A stretch of 64,000 nt of DNA from Lingula anatina (Eukaryota > Brachiopoda > Lingulata > Lingulida > Lingulidae): contig NW_019775525.1 of the NCBI RefSeq assembly GCF_001039355.2, forward strand, positions 717,922 through 781,921. Reading direction: 5' to 3'. Both the position numbers and the translations under genes were made by a program. This document shows, piece by piece, positions 18,626 through 30,900 of the stretch. Each line of letters begins with the position of its first letter. Within the stretch, counting starts at the first letter, position 1. The notes beneath the pieces are model-generated. The model made no database searches, was not told where the DNA came from, and saw only the letters and a program-made list of their open reading frames with translations.

Positions 18626-20107
18626 ATGTCTTCTAAAAATGCCCCCCTTCTTCAAGTGATCTATGTAGCGCTATTAGTCTACATCCTTGTACAAATCTAC
18701 CTAAGTGGGGTCTTTATTGTCACTGACAAGAAAAGTATGTCTAATTTGGAAAATAATGAGCAGTATGACTCCACTAAAATGTACTCTCAAGCTCGATTGA
18801 TTAATATGAAAATGAACAGGGACAATACAGATAAGTCACGTGATCTCGAGGACACTCCAGAAAGGAGAAACTCTCCTGGTGTACACAGCAGACACAGGAA
18901 ACGGTACACACGAGGCAGCGAATTTGCCTTAAACAATCTGAACACCAAACGTATCGAAGCTTCTAATACAGACAAAGTAATAAAGGAATCTAACGAACCC
19001 CACAATTTCAAAAGCCACGTGCAGCAAACGGAAATAAGTTTACCTCTAGTTGGACGCAGCAAACCAATTTCAATTGAAACATTCCCCAGAGAATTGACAT
19101 TTAAATATGGCGCATTCAATATGGCCGAACCGAACTGTGTGGACGAGGAGGACTTAGAAAAGTTCCGCAAACATCCTCTCAACGTTGAACTAATGCAACA
19201 GAGCGCCGAACAACTGAGGGGAGTAATACGGATAATTGACAATGGCATCTTCAATAAGTCAATAAGTCGATCCAACTGTGGATGGAAGAGCCCTTTTGAT
19301 GAAATAAAGTCAGAAAATTTATCCTCGACTGCTGCTGTCCATGTTGACATTCTCTGTCCTCTTATAGTTCCCGGTGGATCCTCCTTCCAACATTTCTTAG
19401 ACGGTATTCTACCCAAGATTGTCCAAGCGCTTGATTTGTTGCGGAACAAAGGCGTAAAAATCTTGATACCTTTAAGTAGAGATGTAATTATATTGGAGAT
19501 CTTGGAAGCACTTGGAATCGGGAAAGATAAGATTCTTTTCCACGCTGGTAGAATTTATGCAGCAAGGAAGATGATCTACACGTGTATTACGCCGCCGTTA
19601 CACCCGACCCTGTGGCAAAATGCACACAAACTCATGAACGCTCCTGAAAAACTCCCTGTACCTCGTGAGGAGGCATATATCATTTTGTTAACCAGAAAGC
19701 AGAGCCATAATGGGGGAAGAAATATGCTGAACCAGATAGAAGTTCTAGCATTCCTAGAGAAAAGATACCGGAAAGACAGAGTAATAGTCTACCCGGGAAG
19801 GTACAACCTCACAACATCTGTGAGCGTTTTTGGGCGTGCGCGCGTCCTGATTGGTGTTCACGGAGGCGCCCTCTATAATCTAAATTTTGCCTCAAGTGAC
19901 GTCAGCGTTGTAGAAATACTTCCGTCAGATGGTGCTGGTAACCCAATCCCCCCGGGTATAGCTCACTCGATCTTTTGGTCCATGTGCAATATGTTGAATC
20001 AGTCGTATTGGAGAATTTATAATAAAGCAGAAACACGGAATGGTGACGTTATTGTTGACCTTGTCAAATTGGACCGGGTTTTGGATAGGATTGATCAGCA
20101 CTTTTAA
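18626..20107 (+). CDS. GT61-family glycosyltransferase, complete, single exon (copy 2)
   Basis: 493 residues, the same length as copy 1, with no insertion or deletion by hand alignment. It has the N-terminal hydrophobic segment at about 8-32 and the same catalytic signatures (FQHFLDGILPKI, VHGGALYNLN, VEILP). Changes cluster in the stem, for example a run of replacements at residues 85-91. The catalytic part has mainly mild replacements, as expected if function is kept. It should act in the ER or Golgi lumen as a type II enzyme. Substrate not deducible. About 5.2 kb separates it from copy 1, filled by the repeated upstream DNA. Confidence 0.92.
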   Translation: MSSKNAPLLQVIYVALLVYILVQIYLSGVFIVTDKKSMSNLENNEQYDSTKMYSQARLINMKMNRDNTDKSRDLEDTPERRNSPGVHSRHRKRYTRGSEFALNNLNTKRIEASNTDKVIKESNEPHNFKSHVQQTEISLPLVGRSKPISIETFPRELTFKYGAFNMAEPNCVDEEDLEKFRKHPLNVELMQQSAEQLRGVIRIIDNGIFNKSISRSNCGWKSPFDEIKSENLSSTAAVHVDILCPLIVPGGSSFQHFLDGILPKIVQALDLLRNKGVKILIPLSRDVIILEILEALGIGKDKILFHAGRIYAARKMIYTCITPPLHPTLWQNAHKLMNAPEKLPVPREEAYIILLTRKQSHNGGRNMLNQIEVLAFLEKRYRKDRVIVYPGRYNLTTSVSVFGRARVLIGVHGGALYNLNFASSDVSVVEILPSDGAGNPIPPGIAHSIFWSMCNMLNQSYWRIYNKAETRNGDVIVDLVKLDRVLDRIDQHF

Positions 20108-20227
20108 TAGTTTCTTTAACAATATTAATAGGCCTACATATAAGAAATGTATTTAGAAATACATTTTTTTTGTTCAAACTACAGAGCAGTGGCTGAAATG
20201 TGTATTTCAGATTGAATTAAGCTGGAC

Positions 20228-20252
20228 TATATATATATATATATATATATAA
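20228..20252. repeat. (TA)n microsatellite after GT61 copy 2
   Basis: About twelve TA units, close to the end of duplication unit 2. Confidence 0.9.
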
Positions 20253-21080
20253 ATATATTTCTTTTCATTCATAATTGGCTTTTCAACGCTTGTAAACCGA
20301 TTTTTAAAAAGCAGACCCCCCCCCAATATCGAAACGAAATAATGGGGTTGTAATGTTTTATAATGTATTTTCAAATGTGACGTTGACTTATGATCAATAT
20401 TGGTAGAACCATATGCTTGGTATTGGGGGTTGGCCTGTGTAACGTGACATAGATTCCCCAACGATACACAGTCTGCTTCCCATTCCTTTTCACAGGTAGG
20501 CCAAAGCCTCACCCTAGGCTGTGGCCCACTTAGGTCAAGATAATCCTAACCATTTGAACTATACGGAGGGCGGACTTTCTGTTACACGGACCCTCATTTT
20601 CGTTACACCGGTCCTTTAAGTTTTTGCTTAACTCATTTATTTCTTCTAACTTGAGTTTAATTGAATATTCGTGTTAATCGCTATTCATAGCCCATTACGG
20701 TGACCGTTTTAAAAGGGATATTAGCAGTGGTGAATGTGTGAGCACACTAAAATTTGGGCATTAGTACCCTGATCCTCCGTGGGGATTGCGCATCAAGCAC
20801 TCAAGTGGTTCAGCCATATTTGATCCTCGCATCTGTTGGTCTGCTGTTGTGAATGCTCTCTTACGTCGCGCCAACGACATCAAGACCCATAACGATGATC
20901 CCCTTGTACCCTGAAGTGGTCAAAATGCACAGAAAGCAAGTGCAAATGACCAGACATCATCTTGTATTCATTTTCAGGTTCAACAAAGTGACACTCTTCT
21001 TTATTAAAAAAAAAAAAAAAAAGAAAAAAAGAGAAAAGTGAACCACAGGCAAAACAAAACGTTCTTTTTGGTACAAAATA
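20253..21080. other. Intergenic DNA between the GT61 array and the Eph gene
   Basis: The two genes converge here: GT61 on + and Eph on -. No gene is supported. A-rich tract at 21006-21040. Confidence 0.5.
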
Positions 21081-21086
21081 TTTATT
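21081..21086 (-). terminator. Candidate distal polyadenylation signal of the Eph gene
   Basis: TTTATT on + is AATAAA on the coding strand, about 3.56 kb after the stop. Another AATAAA on the - strand lies near 23921 and could give a shorter 3' UTR. Which is used is unknown. Confidence 0.35.
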
Positions 21087-24000
21087 CAATATGTATAATG
21101 ACTGATATGAACATATACAGAACAACAAGGCGCAGTATCAAATAATGAATAGTATATACATGCAGCCCACATATACAAGTTAAATGACAGTGTCACAATT
21201 TCTCTCATATTTCAGACAGCATGATGCAATATAATATCATCTATTCGCAAGTCTGTTTTTTTTCTAACAGCACTACTATAGCAGCTTCAGCCGACATGCA
21301 GAAGTCCATTAAGTGTATAATTAAGGTAAACAATGTTCTAAAATGATATGCAAATTTCCTCTCAAATCAACTGATGCGAAACTTGTATACTGATGACTCA
21401 GCATCATTTATAAGTATTTCTTCCATAATACAGGATACTTGATACTAAAATCGTGTTAGCCTCACAATGCCTCAAAAATGCTCAATAATGGTGAGATCTT
21501 GCACAATATCATTAACAAAGAATAAACATAATCAGACCCAAAATTGATATACTATCAATCAACAACACTGTCTGGATTCACAGGTGTATATATGTATAAA
21601 AGCCATTACCCTTTGGTATTAACTTGGGGTAACAGAACTTGATATAAATTCTTAAGTCATTTTCTTTGCATAGACCATTCTGCTTGTCACGTGAATTGAC
21701 TGGTAACATTATGAAATGTATGATATTGGTTTAGTAACAGAACAATAATATACTTAGCAAAAAGTGATCAAACATCAGGAATTAATCTGTTGGTTAAGTC
21801 TATTTATCTATTAACCGATCAATTTGTGATGTTCAATTGTATCCGATTAAAAAAAAATCTCATAATTTTCCAGTTCTATATGTTCGTCATATTGGCAAGA
21901 TATTTAAGGAGACAATTCCGATCACTTCGGTACATTACTAATGCTACCAGCGTTCTTGGTGTATTGTGTTGTCAATGTTTTAAGATCTGTTGGTTAAATA
22001 AGTTTTTTTTTTTCAGAGTTATTCTACAGGAAACATTGCCAGTGGCATCTGACAAAACATGAAAATAATGACCTTATTAGCATTGTGACTTAAAAGTGTA
22101 CAACTGCAAAATGCTCTTAAAAGAGTACATTGTTTTTTAACAAATGCAGAAAAAAATATACAAAAAGATATAAATCTCAGACAGAGGTTCAAGTCAAAGT
22201 TAAACATTTCATCATGATAAAGCTTTACACGCTTCCTTTTAAAAACTGAAACAAAAATACACAGATTATATAAAACTGTGACTGACACCTTGACTGTGAC
22301 ACTTAACCTAATAAAACCATTATCAAATTGTCATCAAAATATATCCATGATGAAGACATCATCAAACCACTGCAATGATGACATCATCAAAAGTTGCCAA
22401 CAAAAGATGACATCATCAAAAATAGTGTACATTTACAGCCAACATTTCTACAACAGTTTGCACTGGTGGAGTTTTAACCTGTAAGTAATTCACCTTTCAA
22501 GACATTCATTGCAAAATTCCATGTATACCGAACTGGAATAAATAAACCATATATACATCTAAAACAACAAAGAAAAAGAATACCCTTGATACTGTATGTA
22601 TAACTATATACAAAATGGAAATACTTATGTACAAGTAGCAGTATATGCTGGCACCCATATAAAAAAAATCCACAAAAAAATTTGATTAAAATATGTACAA
22701 CATTGCTGACAACGTTACATGTAACATTGTGTGCTGTACAGCATTTGCACTGTCATAGTCCATTGTTCCTAAGTGCATGTGACATTACAACTGTCAGTTA
22801 CAGCATCAGTGACAATACAAAGACAAGTCTTGGAAATTATGTCATATTGCCATGTACTTATTACATTCTCTTACTGATTTAACTAATCGAATATTTAATG
22901 TAGCCTTCCTAAAAAAGGTTGGCTAAAAAGTATACATATTATTTTAGTATTTCAGGTGATATATTCCCTTGTATTTTAATCCAAATCATACACAGCATGG
23001 TCAACTCGCTGAACACGAAAAATCTTCCAGAAATTCCAGAAGGCACAAGACAGAATACCACTGTATAAGTCCTTGTTGTATCACTACTGCTGCAACTGAT
23101 AATTAGTGATTTGTGCTGTTATAACTGTGTGAAAATAACTGACATTTTAATGATCTTCTTTGAGAGAAACAGTGCTGCGGCCAGTGGTGATTCACAATTT
23201 CTACACCGCCTCACCAAATATGACTATATGCCTCCCCAAAAAACTAGTGGCATCATTCTTGAAGATATTGTTAATTGAGAACTTGTGGAAGGTTTGTCAA
23301 AATAATCGAAGTAGAAATGTATCACTAAATAATTGTTACTCTAGCTGTGGTGTTTTTTAATCCTTTTTAATCCAGAAAGGAATCACTTAAATCTCTGTCA
23401 CAGGGTTAAGTAATTAATAAGTTCCTTTCTCCCCCCCCCCCAGGGTAAAACACCTATTTGACACCAAGCCCATATAAACCAGCTTTCACCCCTCCTTTCA
23501 GTAAAGTAATATCTTCCAGTAGGCAGCATCCTTTACAAACAATCCCCCCCCCCCCTCAAACAGAAACTATTTCTGTCCCTAGATTGTTTATCTGAAACCA
23601 GTCCATACATTGAAACCAGTCATGTACCATTACATAGGGCATCCTTGTCTGAGTCAACAACAACATGATCGTCATATTTAAGGCAACAACAAGTACTTAA
23701 CATATACACTAATTTTTTTTTTATGGCATAGTCTGTTAATATCTATTTTTTTGTATGAAATAAGCCTAGAGAAGGTATCATAATTATGCTAATTAACAAT
23801 CTAGCTTTTAAAACATCAGTTGACAGGTTCTCTCGTCTTCACCACTGGCTTCTAATAACATAATAAGTGCCTATTTGTCTAATCACACTTGATATATCAC
23901 AATTATTAATGATTTATTTCTGTCCCACTCTTAGCAACAGGTGCTGCAGTCTCAAGCATTCCACCTTATTACCACTGGGATAAGCGTCTATGTGGAACAG

Positions 24001-24650
24001 GCGCATAACAGGTTTCTCTCTGACCTGTACGAGTTACAATAATCTCCATCTGCGCTTTTATCCTACAGGCTAATATATCCACATACCCTTTTGGAGGATG
24101 GTACTTGGAATAAGTGGTCCTTATTTATCGTGTGATCCTTCCATCTAGACTTGCTTTTTATATTAGTACGTGGTCAGGGTTGCTAAGAAGCGCTTTGAAA
24201 TCGCACCACCCATGTTACGGTCTGTTGCACACGGCACTGTCTCCACCATCACTCACCAGGAGGTGCTAGTGAGGCCATGTTGTGTGATCAGTGCAAGACA
24301 GGACACAGCTCAGCAGGTGGAGCCATATGCTGTGAAATTTGTGCAAGACAGGCTGTAGTTCATTTCTCTACTTGTTTGACAAGTTCACCGAGAATTATCT
24401 ATACATATGTGAAGAGTCCATGACATATCCATGGTTCAATGTGGATATTTTATCCACTTCATGGTTGATAATATCCATAATCTGTGATCTATATTTATAA
24501 ATATATTCATGGTCTTGTCTTTGATATTTCTTAATGTATATATATTTATATCTATTCACATACGTACACACAACCATGAGTAACTGTCGCCATATTGGAC
24601 ACCTCGGACATGTCAGTAACACCTAAATTCCGCTCCCTGTTCCACTTTCA
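21087..24650 (-). other. Probable 3' UTR of the Eph gene
   Basis: No other gene is supported between the Eph stop and the candidate poly(A) signal. The stretch is A+T-rich and non-coding on both strands. It contains three copies of GA(T/A)GACATCATCAAA near 22350-22425 and C tracts near 23440 and 23550. Confidence 0.45.
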
Positions 24651-24924
24651 TCATACAAGGAAACCTTCCGACATTTGGACAGCACCGCTTAGCTGTGCTC
24701 GTAGAGTCTGTATGCTATTCATGATTTTCTTTTGATGTCCAACGAGAGTGATGCCCAAATGGGCCAGTTCCGTGACTGTGATTCTGGACACTTGTTCCAT
24801 ATTTTCGTAACCTGCTTGCAAGAAATTGTCTAAATAACGCTCCATCTTTATGCTGCAGAGCCACTCCTCAATGCTGGTGAAGCGAGTCATATCAGGCACA
24901 CTTGGGTCGAAGATGTTATGAGGC
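24651..24924 (-). CDS. Eph: Eph terminal exon: SAM domain, PDZ-ligand tail and stop
   Basis: Acceptor ATTTTTAG|GCCTC, TGA at 24651-24653. The SAM domain includes [26 protein letters not shown] and [12 protein letters not shown]. The final GFLV has a hydrophobic residue at positions -2 and 0. Confidence 0.95.
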
Positions 24925-27900
24925 CTAAAAATACATGATTTATTGGTTATTGTATGAAAACACGTATCAGAAAGATGACTTGATACATTTTGGTGAAAAA
25001 AAAAGGTTTAAGAAGGCTTTTTGTGTCATGCTGTATTTTCATATCATATTTCCTATGTTTTAAAACCAAACAAGAACAAGGAGCAACACTGTTTTTGAAA
25101 TACACTTTCCAGCTATGTCTTTCTTTTCAGTTTCTTCAGTGAAATGTTAACATTTTAACTTTTGTCATAATGTAAACACTACAATCTTTTTTGCCTCTTA
25201 ATCATGCTGTCTGCCAATACTTGTGGCAAACTGACCTAGACTTAGCGAGTTTTCTCAGGAGTTCAGGTGAGCGGATGAGTTTGTCTAGAGTCTTCACCAA
25301 CTGGGCAAACTTTGGTCTTTGGTTCCTCTCCTTCTGCCAGCAGTCCAGCATCAACACGTGAGTGGCCTCGGGACAGTCCTGCAGCAAATAAAAGATTGTT
25401 TATTATTGGTAAAATTTCAATTGTTCTGTTATTTTTTCATTTTAATTTGGCAATGGCATTTTTTCACAGAAATTTTATCTTATCTGACATCACAAAATGA
25501 TAAATAACAGGTTTTCCAACTCAAGGTAAACTTGTGAAACAAATTTCTAACATCATCACAACTCTACAAAACACTTATAAATGAAACCCTTCATAACATT
25601 TATAAAACTTAATATTTATAATCATTTGGCATTTAATCAGAGCTTTTAGATAAAAAACCCTTCATCATAATTATAAACCTATAAATCTCACCATAGGAGG
25701 GGGCAACCTGTATCCCTTGTCCACAGCTTTGATAACATCTTGGTTCGACCAGTTCCAATATGGCCGCTCGCCATATGACATCACCTCCCATGCAACCACT
25801 CCATAGCTCCAGACATCAGATGCCGACGTGAACTTGCGGAAGGAGATTGCTTCTGGTGCTGTCCACCTCACTGGAATCTTACCTCCCTGTAAAGAAGAGT
25901 TTTATCTGTGATAAGTCATGTCCTGTCCTGTCACATCTTACACAAACTGCACAATGTGACCTCACTAGCCCCACCTGGTGAGTGGAGGCCATTTTGAAGG
26001 CAAAGAAAGCTGTTGGTACTATATGTAACAAAGTATTTTTCCATAATAAGATTGTTTCTTTTCGCTCAATATGCGTAATAAAATTTCCAGAGAGGAGTCA
26101 ACTACATCACTTTTACAAAATATCTTCAAAAAGCAACATGGCCTTACCCTTGTTGTGTAGGCTCCGTCGGTTGTGTCACTCTCAATTTCTCTTGACAAGC
26201 CAAAGTCAGCCACTTTGCATACAAGGTTGTCATTGACTAAGATATTCCTAGCAGCCAAGTCCTGGGAATCAAATAATAAAACATATCATTTTTATGTCCA
26301 TGCAAAAGTAACAAACTTAACTAAGACTTATTTATGTATTTTACTTTGGCATGCTGTTTGAGATTTTTATATTTCATGAGCAGCAAGGCACTGCCAGCAA
26401 GTGCGATTTGAAAACATACAAAAGTACATGAATTTACTTTAAAATAAATTATTATGAATATATATTTGCAAAAGGAGGTTTTCTTTTCACTTACCCTGTG
26501 AACATATCCCATTTCTGAGAGGTATCTCATTCCAGAAGCAATTCCTCGCAGCATCCCCACCAACTGGATGATGGTGAACTTACCATCATTGGTCTGGAAA
26601 TAAAAACATTTACAGCATATTTTAAAAACTATTTCACATTTGATCATTTAAAAATGATGAAGCTGCAGGTTTTAAACAAATAAAAAAATATAGAATGATC
26701 TAAGAAATGTCTAGAAAGAAGATCAAATCTACATACCCTCAAAAACTGATCCAATGCGCCGTTCTCCATAAATTCGGTGATAATCATGATGGGATTACTC
26801 TTTGTGACCACTCCCTCCAGATAGATCACATTTGGGTCGTCAAACTGTCCCATGATGCTTGCCTCTGTCAGGAAGTCCATGCGGCTCTTGTCTGATGCAC
26901 CAGGTTTCAGGGTTTTTATAGCTACGCTGAGCTCCATTTTGCCAGGAACTCTCAACTTGCCTTTGCAGACGTCACCAAATTCACCTATGATTTCCAGATA
27001 TCCAATATACTTGCTTGTTAAAATATAAAACTCTTGGTTCACTTGAAATCTATAAATTTTTCCCTAATTATTTTGCTAAAACAAATCAAAAATCTATAAT
27101 TTCGAATAAAATCTAACAGCTACGTACCTCCTCCAATTACAGATTCAATGGTGATGAAAGAAGCGTCAATCTCTTTGGTAAATTCTCTGACGGCCTGTTG
27201 TGGGTCCTCGTACGTGTGAGGGTCGACATAGGTACGAACACCAGGGGGCGCAAAAAGAGGCATTGTCACTGGAAAGTAGAAGACACAATGCCCATGTAGT
27301 CTTCAAAAATTTTTCTTAAAATTTAAGATACACAGAATGACACAGCAACTAAAAAAGTAAAAGTAAAGTTATAGTATTTGTAAATCTAACTAAGTTTATC
27401 CTGATCAGTTTGAAATCTTTCCCTATTACCTACAAGTTATGAAGCTTGCTACAATATGTTAGAATAATCTTTAGCACAGTCTCAATGGCTCTCACTATTG
27501 ATGAGCAACTCAAAATTTGATTAAAGACATTAGCTTAAGTCTCTAACATATTTATAGACTTAAATTTTCTATACTCCAAGTGAAAGGGACTGGGGCAAAT
27601 TAAAAAAAATATATTTATACATTTATCATTAAAGTAGAAAGTGTAGTTTCAAAGTTAGAGTTGACCAAAGCAAGATATTACACCATTCTTATGCATGATA
27701 TATGATTCTTGTCCCTTTAGATCTCTCATTTCTTAAGCCTGCGATTATATTTTTTGCACGAACTGTTTGATATCAGAGCCTTATAGGTTGGTTAAAAATC
27801 CCCAAAAGCACACTCTACATAGACCAAAAAATTGCACCCACTGACCTTTGCACTTATTGACCTATGCACCTGATAAACTATACACTCTAAGCCAATTCAG

Positions 27901-30900
27901 TTCAAGGATAAAATTAATCATTGAAGCCACTGAAAATTTCAATCATAATTCTTTTATTCAAGTTCTGAAAATGGCATATAATGCCTACCACAGTAAGTAA
28001 AGGAGAAAATAACCATTTTTTGTTCAAAAATTTCAGTGGTTTCATATGTATTACTGAAGCCCCATACCCTCAATATGACAGTCAAGTAGTTACCATTGCT
28101 GACTTGAAATATAATATTTGTGGAAAAATTCTTTTGCTGTGTATATATACGCAAATCACATATACACTCATTATACAAACTTCCATAAATGAGTCAGCAA
28201 AACATGGTACTACAGAACTGGGCTCACTCCATCTTTTTGTTTTGATTGGCCATAAAATGATTTTTATTAATTCTTTTCAGTTATCTGCTATTTCTGTTAT
28301 TTTGAATTTAATTTCACAATAAAAAATTTTCATAATCCAATGTGAATGATGAAATGAGCACAGTTTACCTTCGGCATTGGTTACAAAAAAAGCAACTGCA
28401 TGCAATGTTGCGTTCTACAAAAACCTTTTTTTTTTCTGCAAATACTTACAACTTCCATTCATGTGCGTGTCAACGATAACAGGAGGCGGGTACTGAACTG
28501 TTAGTGTGGGAGAGAAAAAGAAACGCAACATAAGAAACCCGGAATTCACAGGGTTTTTACGATAATAAATAACAGACATAGATGTACCATAGGTGGAGAA
28601 ACAATGAATGAACCTAGGCAATACAGGGGGCCAACAGCTTCCAAAATCAGACCTAATGTCTTACTTAAAATGTACGAATTTTGAATACAAAAGGGAATTA
28701 TTTGTGAAGTAGAAGCAGGTAGACTAAAAAGAAAAGTCTAAACCTACTTCAAATCAAGTGAAAATGAATTTTGTATTGTAAACTCATCAAAAATATAAAC
28801 TCAATGTATAAAAGCTACAGTGGAGCAATAGGGAAGAAATAGGTAACAAGCGTAAATGTCTTCATATAAAAAATCTCCAGATCAATTTCTTGAAAGAATT
28901 TTTAAAAACTCTTGTTGTGTTCTCGTAACATTCACAAAGTTATCTCCACATGGTAACACCTCTATCTATTATTAATAAGGTCCTTATAGAACCAGTACCT
29001 TCATAATAAAATTGTTTGTAGAGATGCAGTAAAAATCGACAGGAGACAATTTCTTTATTGCAAGCATGCTAAACATTTAAAGCATAGTTTCATCTCAATC
29101 TGATCTTTAAAATCTTCAAAGCAGCAATCTACACATATAAATATTTAGGATTAAGCAACCTTTGAACGCATGCATTCTGATCACAATGACAGAATATAAC
29201 AATTATAATATATTCTACTGTACAAACATGCAATAATAAGAACCACAACACATGCAGCATGCAAAGACAACAAGTACAAAAGTCGTGCCCATTAGAGTGT
29301 GCAGGTGCGTGCATGCGTGTGACTGCACACTGCCTAATCTACCATGTGTTAAAATCTACGATAGTGTGCTAACACGCAAAACAATTAGTTTTTTGAGAAA
29401 AATAAAGAGCCTCACATGCAAAAAGATGTTAGTTAGATCTATAAATCTATTATTACTATGTTTGCTTGGCTATATTTTAAAATTGCTTTTGGATAATAGA
29501 CTTCCTGTGCCACTTCTCTTAGAAAAAGTTTAAGCCTCAAGGTAAATTCACTTGATTGAGAATTGTTTCCTAATTTTCCAATTTTTGAGTAGAATTATTA
29601 CACCTTATCCCCTCGCTGTGTTATAGCCAACAACTGTATACACAGAACATTTTGACTTAATAGACAATTTTTTGACACAACTCACAAAAACATTGAAAAT
29701 CTTGTTATTTTTATCGACCCTACCACATCGGATTAATCACCGTCTTGGTTAGATATTACAGTTAGTATTTTTACATGCATACGTATTATCTTTCCCTTAT
29801 TTCTCTAATATTTTTGGTCTGGGCATAAGATGGAGACAATTTCTAATTTATTCTACAAATAGACTCTGTTCACTAGAAAAGATTTAATAACAAAAGACCA
29901 CAGTAAAATGAAAAACACCAGCTAGATGTGTCAACCTTGATTCTTGTTTCTCAATTCCTTCAATCAATAAGCCAAAATACAATTTTAGAAGAAAAACATT
30001 TCTGTAAATAAAAAAATAAAATTTGGCAGACAACATTTAGCTTGGTATTTTCACTTCTTTTAATTTTTAAGTAAACTTTGAAAACAGTTGAATGCACAAT
30101 CATTCCAAAGAAATGAATTTCCCATACACACTCCTTAAAACCGCATTCACACAGGACTACTATCAACTGCAAATAGGCCCAACTGCTACCACCCGAAGAC
30201 AAAATTACATTTGGAGTGACAGCGCAAGTCGGACCCATTTCCAGTTCGCTGTAAACCTGTCTAAACACTGTTGAAAAAAGTGCAGCTGATGTCAGATTGG
30301 TGCAAATGGGATACAGTAGAATTGTGTGAATTAAATTGCTAAATTAAAACTGGTTAAACAGAGGACAGGGAGAGGTGGTTTTGGATGTGCAGTCCAACTG
30401 TTCTACTTACCAAATAAAAAAGAACCAAAAGCCAATTTCTTATTTTTCAAATTACCAATATTTGGAAACTTGTCTTTGGTTCTTGGTATATACAAAGGCA
30501 GTGTAGTAGTTCATCACACAAAGCTATAAGAGCTCAGTTTCTTTTCTTCACGTAAAAAATAGGTCCATCAAGAAACTTGTTTCAAAAGAGAAGTCATTTT
30601 CAGTGATGAAGAAAAAGGACCAACTCTCAGAGCTTGGATTGAACCTACATTGCCTTTATACCCTTGTCTGTGACACTGTGACATTGTGACAAACTATAAG
30701 ACTGTTATATACTAAAGCATGCAAAGACGTATCCTACCCTCACCATTACTGTAGTGAAGCTGGTCGCAGTCACTCTTATTCTTCTCGTTGCATGGCTGAT
30801 TGTTTCTGTAACAATAACAAAACATTGTTGATTACAATCCCTCTTTGGTCTGACACCATTACGGCAATAATAATACAGTGTCATTAAAACATACCAATGC

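Larger units (their letters stand above)
15037..20215 (+). repeat. Segmental duplication unit 2 (contains a complete GT61 gene)
   Basis: It is collinear with unit 1 from GCATGCCGTATGAAGCGCTG to just past the gene, where ACTACAGAGCAGT(A/G)GCT is shared. Insertions private to this unit are at 15428-15461, 15499-15691, about 15900-16200, and about 47 bases in the 3' flank. Confidence 0.85.

Noticed and set aside
24170-24358. + strand ORF with a repeated GTGCAAGACAGG motif
   Set aside because: Lies in the Eph 3' UTR on the other strand. No protein-like pattern.
28493-28497. Alternative acceptor for the Eph microexon at the nearer AG
   Set aside because: Joining there from the preceding phase-1 exon reads into TGA within eight codons.
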